Origin: Bradyrhizobium sp. 200
GTDB lineage: Bacteria; Pseudomonadota; Alphaproteobacteria; Rhizobiales; Xanthobacteraceae
Reading direction: 5' to 3'
Assembly: GCF_023100945.1 (NCBI RefSeq)
Contig: NZ_CP064689.1
Location: forward strand, 4,570,001 to 4,634,000
DNA: 64,000 nucleotides
The position numbers and the translations under genes are program-made. Below the pieces are notes generated by a model. It saw nothing but the letters and a program-made list of their open reading frames with translations, was not told the DNA's origin and did not search any database. This document shows positions 47,535 to 56,430 of the stretch, piece by piece; the stretch's first letter is position 1; every line of letters starts with the position of its first letter.

Positions 47535-49037
47535 ATGCGAAAAATTCCAACCAATTCTCAGGCAGTGCGGCGCAAGGCCGAGCTTCCGCTCGACCTTGAC
47601 GGACCGCACATCACCCAAGGCGCCTCCTCGCAGCACCGGCTCTACCAGGCGCTGTGCCACGCCATCACAGGCGGCATCGCAAAGCCCGGCGAGCCGCTGC
47701 CGCCGCAGCGGACGCTGGCAAAACAAACGGGCTTTCGCCGCAACGCCGTCACCTCGGCCTATGAGCGGCTGATCGCGGACGGGTTTGCGGTGGCCACCGT
47801 CGGCTCCGGTACGTTCGTCGCCGCCCGCATTCCCGCGCGCGCCGACGCCCGCAAGACCAAGATCGCGATCGAGGCACCGCAGCAAGGCGCGCTCGCGCTC
47901 GGCTGCACGCATATCGATGAAAGGGCGCTGCAGCGCTTCCGTTCGTTTGCCGGCCGGCGCATGCGCGCCTTCGGCAACGAGCACCTTCAATATGGCGACC
48001 CCCGGGGCAGCCGCGAATTACGCGCTGCGATTGCCGATCATTTGCTATCGGCGCGCGGGCTGCGCTGCGATCCGGACCAGATCATGCTGGCGTCGGGAAC
48101 GCAGCACGCATTGCGGATCGTGCTGGGCGCGATCCTCAAGCCCGGCGATCAAATCTGGTGCGAGGATCCGGGCTATCCCGCCGCGCGAAGAGCGATCGGG
48201 CATTGCGGCCTTCGCCCCGTCTCCGTGCCGGTCGACGCCTCAGGTATCATCGTGGCCAAGGGCCGGGCGCAAGCGCCCGCCGCAGGCGCGGCCTATGTAA
48301 CGCCGTCGCACCAGTTTCCGCTCGGCGTGCAAATGTCGATGCCGCGGCGGCTGGAACTGCTCGACTGGGCCAGGGATGCCGGCGCGTTCGTGATCGAGGA
48401 CGATTACGACAGCGAGTTCAGATATGACGGCGCGCCATTGCTGTCGCTCGCCGGCATCGATCACCTCTCGCGCGTCATCTACATGGGTACGTTTGCAAAG
48501 ACTCTTTTTCCCGGATTGCGCATCGGCTACTGCGCGCTGCCCGAAAGACTGGTCGGACCGGTGACGACAGCCCGCGCCGCGCTCGACCGCTTTCCCGGCA
48601 CGCTGCTGGAAGGCGCGGTGGCGGATATGCTCAATTCCGGAGCATTCGCGGCGAACCTGCGCAAGGTGCGCGGGATCTATCGCGACGCGCGCGACGTATT
48701 GGCCTCGACGCTGTCGACCGCATCTGACGGGCTGCTATCGGTGCCGGTGCCCTCGCAGGGCCTGCATCTGGTCGCGCGGTTCGATCCATCGACCGATCCG
48801 CTGGTTGCCGCAACGGCAAAGCGTGAGGCCGGCGTCGCGGGCTGGCTGCTGGCGGAGACCTATTTTCGCTCGCGTCCCCTTCCCGGCTTCGTCCTCGGCT
48901 TTGCCGGCCACCCGCTGCCGCAACTGGTCGCGTCGGCTAAACGGCTGGCGAAGGCATCGCTCGCCGCCTTGCAGGTAAGCCGCAAGCCGAACAAGGCTGG
49001 AACTGGCAGGGCCATTCGGTCGAAGGCCGCGACCTGA
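47535..49037 (+). CDS. MocR-type PLP-binding transcription regulator
   Basis: 500 residues from ATG 47535. An N-terminal GntR winged helix (LYQALCHAITGGIAKPGEPL, NAVTSAYERLIADGF) is fused to an aminotransferase-like domain (LQYGDPRGSRELRAAIADHL, VTPSHQFPLGVQMSM, YMGTFAKTLFPGLRIGY with the PLP lysine near residue 320). MocR proteins sense PLP or aminated metabolites and regulate divergent neighbours. Here the neighbour is the PNPOx-family gene, so the pair may form a B6 or amine sensing module. Confidence 0.9.
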   Translation: MRKIPTNSQAVRRKAELPLDLDGPHITQGASSQHRLYQALCHAITGGIAKPGEPLPPQRTLAKQTGFRRNAVTSAYERLIADGFAVATVGSGTFVAARIPARADARKTKIAIEAPQQGALALGCTHIDERALQRFRSFAGRRMRAFGNEHLQYGDPRGSRELRAAIADHLLSARGLRCDPDQIMLASGTQHALRIVLGAILKPGDQIWCEDPGYPAARRAIGHCGLRPVSVPVDASGIIVAKGRAQAPAAGAAYVTPSHQFPLGVQMSMPRRLELLDWARDAGAFVIEDDYDSEFRYDGAPLLSLAGIDHLSRVIYMGTFAKTLFPGLRIGYCALPERLVGPVTTARAALDRFPGTLLEGAVADMLNSGAFAANLRKVRGIYRDARDVLASTLSTASDGLLSVPVPSQGLHLVARFDPSTDPLVAATAKREAGVAGWLLAETYFRSRPLPGFVLGFAGHPLPQLVASAKRLAKASLAALQVSRKPNKAGTGRAIRSKAAT

Positions 49038-49125
49038 CCGGTCCGGCAGGGCAGCGCTCTCTATCAGAATCGCCGCCGCGTCACTAAGCTCAACGCCTGA
49101 TTCAATATCACGGCGGAAACACCTG

Positions 49126-49278
49126 ATGCCCGGCAATCGCAACGTTCTGTATCTCGTCACCGGCGTGTTGATCGTCGCGGTCGGCGTGCTCAGCTACAAT
49201 CTCTACAAAGCCAAGCAGGAACCCGAGGGATTGCAGATCAACGTCGGCCCCGATGGGCTGAAGATCAAGACCAAATGA
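49126..49278 (+). CDS. small single-pass membrane protein
   Basis: 50 residues from ATG 49126. One membrane helix (VLYLVTGVLIVAVGVLSYNL) and a short tail ending QINVGPDGLKIKTK. The tail pattern is common in alphaproteobacterial short proteins. The stop overlaps the start of the next gene by 4 bases (ATGA at 49275), so the two are coupled. Confidence 0.65.
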   Translation: MPGNRNVLYLVTGVLIVAVGVLSYNLYKAKQEPEGLQINVGPDGLKIKTK

Positions 49279-49547
49279 GCGAGGCCGGAATGATCACCTA
49301 CGCTGTCCGATGCCTTCTTGCCCTGACCGCCAGCCTCGCCCTGTCGCTGGTCACAACGGCCGCCACCGCGCAGACATTCTCGCGGGAGCAGGACATCCCC
49401 GACCTCCGGCTCGGCCAGCGGGTGATGGTCGACGATGGATCGTGCCCGGCGGGACAGATCAAGGAAGTGCTGGGTTCGCAGATGACGACGTCAGGCGTGC
49501 TTCGCACCCGCAAATGCATTCAAAGGCTGGGCACGAAGAAGCGATAG
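49275..49547 (+). CDS. small exported protein (DUF6719-like)
   Basis: 90 residues. After a signal peptide (core LLALTASLALSLVTTAATA), the mature part reads REQDIPDLRLGQRVMVDDGS, CPAGQIKEVLGSQMTTSGV, then RTRKCIQRLG, with two cysteines for one disulphide. I believe this matches DUF6719, a family of unknown function common in Bradyrhizobium. It is coupled to the preceding membrane protein by an ATGA overlap. Confidence 0.7.
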   Translation: MSEAGMITYAVRCLLALTASLALSLVTTAATAQTFSREQDIPDLRLGQRVMVDDGSCPAGQIKEVLGSQMTTSGVLRTRKCIQRLGTKKR

Positions 49548-49558
49548 CGGGCGATCGC

Positions 49559-50008
49559 CTAGAACATGCCGTTGGTGTTGGCAGCCTTCTCCGGAATCTC
49601 CTGCACAACGTCCCAGTGCTCGACGATCTTGCCGTTCTCGAGCCTGAAAATGTCGACGATGGCGCGGCCACGCGTACCCTTCTCCCGCACGCTGTGAACG
49701 TGCAGGATCACGTAGTCGTCGTCGGCGAAGGCACGCTTGATCTCGCTGCGGGAGTCCGGAAATTTTTCACGCAGGAAGCCGAGGAACGCCTTGAAGCCTT
49801 CAATGCCATCCGGCGCCGTCGGGTTGTGCTGGATGTAGTGCGGCCCGAAAAACTTCGCGGCGGCGTCGAAATCCTTACGGTTGAGCGCAACATCATAGAA
49901 TTCGAGCACGGCCTTCTTGTTGGCTTCCTGGGTCGCAGCGTCAGCGGCGAACGCCGGAGATGTGGCCAGCACCAACACGCCGATCAGACCGATAACAAGC
50001 GATCGCAT
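49559..50008 (-). CDS. exported NTF2-like (SnoaL) protein
   Basis: 149 residues with a signal peptide ending AFAADA. The NTF2-like cone follows: KKAVLEFYDVALNRKDFDAA, YIQHNPTAPDGIEGFKAFLG, HVHSVREKGTRGRAIVDIFR, NGKIVEHWDVVQEIPE. The pattern is that of SnoaL-like polyketide-cyclase relatives, which often work as small-molecule-binding proteins. Exported form. Convergent with the DUF6719-like gene, 11 bases apart. Confidence 0.85.
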   Translation of the reverse strand: MRSLVIGLIGVLVLATSPAFAADAATQEANKKAVLEFYDVALNRKDFDAAAKFFGPHYIQHNPTAPDGIEGFKAFLGFLREKFPDSRSEIKRAFADDDYVILHVHSVREKGTRGRAIVDIFRLENGKIVEHWDVVQEIPEKAANTNGMF

Positions 50009-50187
50009 GGCAGCTCCTTTGTGCAGCCTGTCCCGAGGCCGAATCTATCCTACCAGCTTCCGTATCGACCGACGACCCCGCGCCACAGCGCGTCGCGCAC
50101 ATCGCCAACCGGTCCATTGCTTCCAATGGCCGTAACCGGCGTATCGAGCCTGCAACGAAAGTAGATCGGAGCTAAGCCGCGCTGAAT

Positions 50188-50586
50188 TTACTGGTTCGTC
50201 GCCGGCTCGAACATGCATTGCAATGTCGGCTTGGCGATCTTGGTGAAGGTCGGGCCGATCTCGGATTGCTTGGACGCCGGCACCCACGCCGTCTCGATCG
50301 TTGGCACGCCGGTCTCGCTGATGCCGCGCAGCAGGGCTTCGCGCAGGTCGGCATCCTCCACGGTCGCGGCGGCGTAGTCGTGCAGACAGCCGCAAACGCG
50401 TTCGGGATGCGCCCAGCGTCCGACCATATGGGGCGCGCAGAGCCGCACGAACTCGCCGCGCGGATCGGGCATCTTGAACAGGGAACGGAACGAGGTCTGC
50501 GGCGGCTGAAACTGGACCTGAGCCTGGGCCGCGCCGCCGAGAAGAAGGAACGACAGGATTGCAGCGGAACAGATGCGTAGGAACAT
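50188..50586 (-). CDS. exported protein of unknown function
   Basis: 132 residues with a signal peptide ending AAQAQ. The mature part has four cysteines (RLCAPHM, VCGCLH, LQCMFE), which may form two disulphides. It is helical in the middle (YAAATVEDADLREALLRGIS). No domain recognised. A paralogous exported mini-protein gene lies upstream on the same strand. Confidence 0.6.
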   Translation of the reverse strand: MFLRICSAAILSFLLLGGAAQAQVQFQPPQTSFRSLFKMPDPRGEFVRLCAPHMVGRWAHPERVCGCLHDYAAATVEDADLREALLRGISETGVPTIETAWVPASKQSEIGPTFTKIAKPTLQCMFEPATNQ

Positions 50587-50632
50587 GCAGGGCCTTTATC
50601 GGCGATCTTTTTTGCGAAACGTCCGTTACGCT

Positions 50633-50794
50633 TTACTTGGCAGCCACCAACATCGGCTGGGATGCCTGCGTCGCAATCGGCGCACCATTATACGCGAAAG
50701 TACCGACGCCCGGCAGGTCCTGGTCGGAGGAACCAGCCATCGAGGGACCAGCCAGGATGAAGGCAAAGGCCAGGATGAAGCTGATAGTCCGCAT
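50633..50794 (-). CDS. 53-residue exported peptide, paralog A
   Basis: ATG with first base at 50794, GGAG about 9 bases upstream. The signal peptide ends MAGS. The mature part (QDLPGVGTFAYNGAPIATQA, then SQPMLVAAK) is about 33 residues. The block DLPGVGTF[AT]Y[NC]G[AS]PI is shared with the peptide at 52315-52476, and both have exactly 53 residues. Function unknown. The pair flanks a PAP2 phosphatase gene in an AT-richer patch. Confidence 0.65.
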   Translation of the reverse strand: MRTISFILAFAFILAGPSMAGSSDQDLPGVGTFAYNGAPIATQASQPMLVAAK

Positions 50795-51335
50795 CTGACT
50801 GTCTCCGGTTGTCCATGGCCGGCAGCGCCCGCCGTCTCATTGGCCACCTGATAACCGTCGGCTGTTTCCGGACATCTGCGCGAAAAGCGCAAAATGGTTT
50901 CATTACACAGGAGAATTGTTTCGTCGCTCCAGTCGGACGAAACATTGGCGGGAAAAGTTCAACAAATTCAGGTGGCATGCCCTTCACTTCGGGTGATCAG
51001 GCTGAACAGCGCAAGCCCGACGCCGGCGGCCGCTTCGGCCGTCGTTCAACAACTCGCCTCGCCCGCCAGCTTATCGGTCGGCTGTTACGCAAAAACAGCT
51101 CCTCGATCTCTTCGGTCGTCAAACCGAGTGCCCGTCATCACAGGATTCGCGACCAGAGGCCGTCTCCCCCGAAAACTGCCGAACTTTCCTGCCGATAGTG
51201 CCACAACTTCCCAAGCGGAACTTTAGATACTCAATTCAAAGCCGTATTCCGCGTTGTATTCTACCGCGTTAGCAATTCATTTTCGAATGGCATAGTAGGC
51301 ACGAGAAGATACAACTTTAAGTGCCATAACAGACA
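50795..51335. other. 541-base gap, no intact gene
   Basis: Fragments on the minus strand look like remnants: TTAEAAAGVGLALFSLITRS (near 50975-51035), and in another frame LGLTTEEIEELFLRNS (near 51095-51145). Each is bounded by stops, so if genic they are decayed. The last 150 bases before 51336 are AT-rich and probably hold the PAP2 promoter. Confidence 0.45.
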
Positions 51336-52295
51336 ATGCGAAATTACACGGCTGTAGATGACCGGTTTTCTGCCCTTGCTTGGCAGGTGACCCTGGGGAT
51401 GACCATCCTTGTAGTGGTTTGGTTCAGCATCGCCGGACTACGTGTCAGTGTCCACGTGACGCCGGATATGATGGCCTATGTGCCAGGCTATATCTTTCTG
51501 ATCGTCTATTGCCGGCTCATCTGGAGGAAGATCGAGATCGCTCGCATGTTGATCGCCGTGGGGCAACTTACCATCGTGATCATCATGGGCCTCATGCTGA
51601 GTTACGCTGCCTCGACAGTTCCGTTTCCGTATCGCGATGCGGAACTGCTCGCTTTGGATCGTTGGCTCGGCTTCGAACGAGAGGCCTACATGGCCTTTCT
51701 GAAACGGCATCCTGAGCTGCGCGAAGTCTTATATTTTGCATATACGACGATCATGCACCAAACCCTCCTTGTCTGCATCGTCCCCCTCGTTGCGCGAAGG
51801 CTTGACCGGCTTCAGGCCTACATCATTGCGTTTGCCTTCGCTGTGACCGCTACCGCCGTGATTGCCAGCTTCATACCTGCTGCAAATGCATTGATCTATG
51901 TCGATAAGGCGCCGATCGACTTGTCCACTTTGCCGGACGGCGGTCACAGCTACTTCCCCACTTTGGAAGGACTTCGTGCTGGAACGCTACGCATCATTGA
52001 TTTCGGTGGAATGGAGGGATTGATCGCCTTCCCCAGCTTCCATACCGCAAATGCAATTCTCTTCGTGTGGGCGCTTTGGCCAATACGTCTTCTCCGGCTT
52101 CCTATGTTGGTGTTGAACTTTCTTCTGATCGCCAGCACACCCCTGGCAGGGGCGCATTATATCGTCGATCTTATCGGTGGCGCCGCAGTAGCTTTCGCCT
52201 CAATATTCGCCACGTCCAGGCTGGTGCGAGAACCTCTTCAAAGCATCACCGACGCGCCGATACTCGGCCACGTAACCACAAACCCGGTGGCGTGA
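51336..52295 (+). CDS. PAP2-family phosphatase / inositol phosphotransferase-like
   Basis: 319 residues with about six membrane segments. Motifs of the PAP2 superfamily (type 3): IAFPSFHTANAILFVW (catalytic His) and LAGAHYIVDLIGGAAVAF. The first motif Lys/Arg region is less clear. Members dephosphorylate lipid phosphates or transfer phospho-inositol at the inner membrane. The gene looks less GC-rich than average. It lies between two paralogous exported mini-peptides, which suggests that the segment moved or was duplicated as a block. Confidence 0.85.
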   Translation: MRNYTAVDDRFSALAWQVTLGMTILVVVWFSIAGLRVSVHVTPDMMAYVPGYIFLIVYCRLIWRKIEIARMLIAVGQLTIVIIMGLMLSYAASTVPFPYRDAELLALDRWLGFEREAYMAFLKRHPELREVLYFAYTTIMHQTLLVCIVPLVARRLDRLQAYIIAFAFAVTATAVIASFIPAANALIYVDKAPIDLSTLPDGGHSYFPTLEGLRAGTLRIIDFGGMEGLIAFPSFHTANAILFVWALWPIRLLRLPMLVLNFLLIASTPLAGAHYIVDLIGGAAVAFASIFATSRLVREPLQSITDAPILGHVTTNPVA

Positions 52296-52314
52296 CGCAC
52301 GAGGGCAGCCTCGT

Positions 52315-52476
52315 TCACTGGCTGACCGCGGCCATCATGGCGGGCGGCGGCGTCACGATTGGAGAGCCGCAATAGGTGAAAGTTCCGACCCCAGGCAGGT
52401 CGCGGTCCGCGCTCCCGGCGCACGAGGGACCGGTCACAATAAAAATGAGCGCAATCACGCAGCTAAGGGCTCGCAT
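52315..52476 (-). CDS. 53-residue exported peptide, paralog B
   Basis: ATG with first base at 52476 and GGAG upstream. Signal peptide ends CAGSA; the mature part reads DRDLPGVGTFTYCGSPIVTP and ends AAVSQ. Compared with paralog A it has an additional cysteine in the mature part and one in the signal region. The shared length and mature block show common origin. Its 3' end is 20 bases from the convergent PAP2 stop. Confidence 0.65.
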   Translation of the reverse strand: MRALSCVIALIFIVTGPSCAGSADRDLPGVGTFTYCGSPIVTPPPAMMAAVSQ

Positions 52477-53064
52477 TGGCATCTCCAGGCAACATCTGGC
52501 GATGAGACGCCCGCCCTCCGCTAACGGTTCGAGGCGAGACGGGCGGATTTTTAACGTTTCGCCACGAGCCTCGACGGATGAACCGAAGCCCCGGTCCGGC
52601 CGACTCAACGAACGCCGTGCAACCTTGCGCGTGCTTGTGCGTTGTGACCCCTCCTTCAAACAAAGGATAGCCGTCGTGGGCAATGGCAACATCGACGTTG
52701 GCAATGCAACCCCGACCCGCAAACCCGGCCAACCGGTGGTTGACAATGTGTCCGGGAGTAACGGTTCCGGACCGCGGATCGATCCATCCCTGAAGACCGA
52801 GCGCCAAGGAAAGACACAAGGAAAAACCTCAGAGCATCCTGCGGGCCTTTGTGGCGCGATGTCGCAGCAAGGCGGCGAATTCCGCGGCAATGTATCGGCG
52901 CCGCAAAAATTCGTGCAGCTCGTCGGTTGCCGCGACCGCAAGGCCGGGCCCGGCCAGGAGGCACGCCAATATTCCAATCCGGTCAAACGGTAAGCCCGAA
53001 GCCCTCATCCCGGATCCGATCTCGGTTCCCGGATCCGATTTCGGATCCCGGCGGGGCATCGGTC
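52477..53064. other. 588-base gap, no gene; short GGATCC-rich direct repeats
   Basis: No reading frame shows family-like sequence or a ribosome site. Near 53010-53056 the motif CCCGGATCCGAT (and variants) occurs three times in about 45 bases. The rest has the look of decayed coding DNA of normal GC content. Confidence 0.45.
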
Positions 53065-53613
53065 TTACTGGATGAACTCACCGCATTTCTGAACCGCGGC
53101 TTCGGTGGCCCCCCAGGGCATGATCGGCACCGAGGACGTTGAGTTTTTGGGTGAACCTTCGATCAGTTTGTCCGAATAGACCATGTAGACCAGCACGTTG
53201 CGCTTGGCGTCGCAGCCGCGGACGATCTGCATCTTCTTGAAGAACAGCGAGCGGCGCTGCCGGAACATGTCGTCGCCCTGTTCCAGCTTGTGCTTGAAGT
53301 GGATCGGGCCGATCTGGCGGCACGCCAGCGAGATATCCGAGACCTCCTCGGCGAGGCCGAGCCAGCCCTTGAAGCCGCCCTTTTCCGGAACCGTGAAGTG
53401 ACAGGCCACCCCGTCAATTTCAGGGTCGTCGACGGCGTAGGTCGCGAGCTTGTCGTTGGGGCTCAGCCACTTGAAGACCGTCGAGCGGCGAAAGATCAGG
53501 TCGGGCTCGTCCGCGGCCGACGCCGGGCCTGCCTGCCAGAACGTCAGCGCCAGCACCACCAAGGCCAGACCTCTCCACTTACTGTCCCACTTAACAATGG
53601 CCTTGGATGTCAT
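53065..53613 (-). CDS. creA: CreA family exported protein
   Basis: 182 residues with a signal peptide ending PASAA. The CreA pattern is clear: YAVDDPEIDGVACHFTVPEK, GGFKGWLGLAEEVSDISLAC, RQIGPIHFKHKLEQGDDMFR, and FKKMQIVRGCDAKRNVLVYM. Three or four cysteines allow disulphides. The family is widespread in Gram-negative bacteria and of unknown biochemical function; it is exported to the periplasm. It is not linked to creBCD-type genes here. Confidence 0.92.
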   Translation of the reverse strand: MTSKAIVKWDSKWRGLALVVLALTFWQAGPASAADEPDLIFRRSTVFKWLSPNDKLATYAVDDPEIDGVACHFTVPEKGGFKGWLGLAEEVSDISLACRQIGPIHFKHKLEQGDDMFRQRRSLFFKKMQIVRGCDAKRNVLVYMVYSDKLIEGSPKNSTSSVPIMPWGATEAAVQKCGEFIQ

Positions 53614-53886
53614 TGATTTCTCCGCTGAAGGGCTCGCTGCCTATGTAGTGCCGGAATGTCGCACAGGAAGGCCGCAGGCGGATTTGACCAAGCGCAATGG
53701 GAGGGCGACGCAGCAATGCTCGACTTCACATTCGGCCGGCGCCGTTTAACGGAATGTGAGGCTTTTTTGCTACGATCGGGGCGAAAATCGCTGAAATTAG
53801 AAGGCCTACGCTAGTGAACGCGTTTTGCCTTTGCGACAACAAATAATCATCGGAAGAGTGGATTCGAGTAACTGGATTTGGGGATT

Positions 53887-55620
53887 ATGCGCGTGAGCGG
53901 GCATCGAGTTTTCAGTGCGAGTATTGCGGGCGCGACCATTTCGAAGCAGCGATTTTGGCAGATTGCGATGTTGACCGCGGCCGGCACCGTCGCCGCCGCT
54001 CCCCAGGCCGATGCTGCCACTCTGTTCTACTGGCAGGACTCCGATCCCGGCTATTACCGGCCCATGCCGATGGCGCAGCCGCGCAAGCAGAAGGCCCGCC
54101 GGCCGCCGGCCAAGACCGAAGCAGCCCTCAAGGAAACCAACGCCAAGCCGCGCGGGCCGCTGATCATCGCAGTCTCGATCGAGCAACAGAAAGTCCGCGT
54201 CTACGACGCCAACGGGTTGTTCGCCGAAAGCCCGGTGTCGACGGGCATGAAGGGTCATTCGACCCCGATGGGCGTGTTCAGCATCATCCAGAAGCACAAG
54301 ATGCATCGCTCCAACATCTACAGCGGCGCGCCGATGCCTTACATGCAGCGCATCACCTGGTCGGGTGTCGCGATGCATGCCGGCGTATTGCCCGGCTATC
54401 CGGCGTCGCACGGCTGCATCCGCATGCCGACGGCCTTTGCCGTGAAGATGTGGAACTGGACCAGGATGGGCGCGCGCGTCATCATCACACCCGGCCAGAT
54501 CACGCCTGCCAATTTCTCGCATCCATTGCTGGTGGCGCAGAAGGTCATGCCGCAGCCCCTCATCGCCGACGATCCAACCACCGACGCACCCGCGATCAAG
54601 AGCGACAAGGGCGCGGACGCGGGTAATGCAAACATGCCCGCGAATTCGGAGGCGAGCCTCGATCTCCGCTCGACCGTCGGTCACGCGACGCCGTTGCGCG
54701 AACAAACCCACACCGCGGATGCCCGCGCTGCGATGAATGCCGCCGCGACCTTGTCCGATGCAACGCCGTCCGCAGCCAAGGCTCAGCCTGCCAGCGATGC
54801 GCCGAACGCGGAAGCGAAGGCGGACGCGCCGAAATCCGAGCCGGCTGCCGATGAGGCGAAAGTCGAAGCCAGGGAAGCAAAGCCGGAAACGAAATCCGAC
54901 GAAGTGAACACCGAGGCGCCCGCGGCAGCGATTGCCAACGCGGAACCCGCCAGCACTGAAGCGCCGAAGGTCGAGGAAACCAAGGCTTCTGAGACCAAGG
55001 CTTCCGACCCAAAGGCCATTGAGTCCAAGCCGACTGAATCGAAGGCCTCCGAAAAGACTGCCGAGCCCGTCAAAACGATCGCCAATACGCCGGCCGTTGC
55101 ACCCGACGTGAAGAAGGATACGGCGCGTCTGCCCGGCGCGGCTGCCAAAGCCGAACCACCCAGGCGTCCCGGCCAGATCGCGGTATTCGTGAGCCGCAAG
55201 GATTCCAAGCTGTACGTCCGCGAAAACTTCAAGCCGCAGTTCGACGTTCCTATCACCATCACGCCGAGCGACCGGGCGCTGGGTACGCACGTCTTCACCG
55301 CCGAGGCCGACAAGAGCGATCCCAACCTGCTGCGCTGGTCGGTGGTCTCGCTGCCGGTCACGGCCCGCAATGCGGCCCGGACCGACGAGGACGACCGCGC
55401 CGCGCGGCGCCGCAAGGTGGCCGGCGTAGCCGAGACCAAGCCGCTACCGGCGCCAAACAGCCCCGCCGAGGCGCTGGACCGCATCACCATCGCGCCCGAG
55501 GCGATGGCGCGGATCGCTGAAGCCCTGACCACCGGCAGTTCGATTGTGGTGTCCGATCACGGCATCAATCAGGGCGGCGAAACGGGCGAAGGCACCGACT
55601 TCATCGTCCCGCTGCGCTAG
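53887..55620 (+). CDS. L,D-transpeptidase (YkuD) with long disordered linker
   Basis: 577 residues from ATG 53887 (a TTG three codons upstream is also in frame). Residues 25-44 form a signal/anchor. The YkuD domain covers about 90-215, with MHAGVLPGYPASHGCIRMP and nucleophile Cys177. It crosslinks meso-DAP residues of peptidoglycan or attaches lipoprotein. Residues 220-430 are a low-complexity Ala/Glu/Lys/Pro linker (KAEPxKTEESKA-type repeats). The C-terminal 145 residues (GQIAVFVSRKDSKLYVRENF) resemble a second YkuD fold without the SHGC motif, perhaps a pseudo-domain for wall binding. Confidence 0.87.
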   Translation: MRVSGHRVFSASIAGATISKQRFWQIAMLTAAGTVAAAPQADAATLFYWQDSDPGYYRPMPMAQPRKQKARRPPAKTEAALKETNAKPRGPLIIAVSIEQQKVRVYDANGLFAESPVSTGMKGHSTPMGVFSIIQKHKMHRSNIYSGAPMPYMQRITWSGVAMHAGVLPGYPASHGCIRMPTAFAVKMWNWTRMGARVIITPGQITPANFSHPLLVAQKVMPQPLIADDPTTDAPAIKSDKGADAGNANMPANSEASLDLRSTVGHATPLREQTHTADARAAMNAAATLSDATPSAAKAQPASDAPNAEAKADAPKSEPAADEAKVEAREAKPETKSDEVNTEAPAAAIANAEPASTEAPKVEETKASETKASDPKAIESKPTESKASEKTAEPVKTIANTPAVAPDVKKDTARLPGAAAKAEPPRRPGQIAVFVSRKDSKLYVRENFKPQFDVPITITPSDRALGTHVFTAEADKSDPNLLRWSVVSLPVTARNAARTDEDDRAARRRKVAGVAETKPLPAPNSPAEALDRITIAPEAMARIAEALTTGSSIVVSDHGINQGGETGEGTDFIVPLR

Positions 55621-55700
55621 TCCATAACGGCTTGTTGAGCGGCCGCGCCTTGTGCGTTGCGCTATGCTTTGCACTGTCGAACCGCAGCTTGAGGCTTTTC

Positions 55701-56273
55701 ATGATGGACCGCAGGAGCGTGTTATCAGCGGCGCTGGCCGCGATCGCAGCCGCCGCCTCGACCAGGCAATCCCTGGCGCAGGCCGGCATGAGCCGGATCA
55801 CGGCTTACGCATTTTCGTTTCCGGGATTGGACGGCGGCGATATCAGGCTTTCCGAATTTGCCGGCCGGCCGGTCCTGATCGTCAACACCGCTTCCCTCTG
55901 TGGCTTCACGCCGCAATATGGCGGGCTGCAGGAATTGTGGACCGAGTTTGGTGGCCGCGGCCTGATGATCATCGGCGTCCCCTCCAACGATTTCGGCGGG
56001 CAGGAGCCGGGCGGCACGGCCGAAATCACGGCGACCGCGCAGAACCATCACGTCACCTTTCCGATCGCCGCGAAGGCCGCGGTCAGGGGACCGAGCGCGC
56101 ATCCGTTCTACAAGTGGGCGGCGGAAGCGCGCCCGAAGGATGTTCCACGCTGGAACTTCCACAAATACCTGATCGGCCGCGACGGCTATATCGCCGACGT
56201 CTTCCCCGAATCTGTCGACCCCGTGGATACACGGGTGAAAACCGCCATCGCGCGGGCACTGGCCGCATCCTGA
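55701..56273 (+). CDS. glutathione peroxidase family, exported
   Basis: 190 residues from ATG 55701. DRRSVLSAALAAIAAAAS with an Arg-Arg pair is a Tat-like or Sec signal. Catalytic Cys67 is in NTASLCGFTPQYGGLQEL, with Gln101 (NDFGGQEPG) and Trp151-Asn152 (RWNFHKYLI), giving the full Cys-Gln-Trp-Asn set. It reduces peroxides using thiols (thioredoxin more often than glutathione in bacteria), here in the periplasm. It follows the L,D-transpeptidase gene by about 80 bases in the same direction. Confidence 0.9.
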   Translation: MMDRRSVLSAALAAIAAAASTRQSLAQAGMSRITAYAFSFPGLDGGDIRLSEFAGRPVLIVNTASLCGFTPQYGGLQELWTEFGGRGLMIIGVPSNDFGGQEPGGTAEITATAQNHHVTFPIAAKAAVRGPSAHPFYKWAAEARPKDVPRWNFHKYLIGRDGYIADVFPESVDPVDTRVKTAIARALAAS

Positions 56274-56430
56274 ACGTACCTGTCCGGTGACAATTCGGCT
56301 GGGCGTAACCACAACCGTTGCGTTGGCGCGCCTGCTCCATCTAGGCTACTATGTGCGTCGGGGAATGGAGGCAGACCGGACGGCGGCAGCGTCGCAACCG
56401 GGTGCGGGATTCAAATTTAAGGAAAACAAG

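Noticed and set aside
53806..55290. 494-codon minus-strand frame rich in Gly/Arg/Phe
   Set aside because: It mirrors the low-complexity linker of the L,D-transpeptidase; the apparent repeats come from the Ala/Glu/Lys codons on the other strand.
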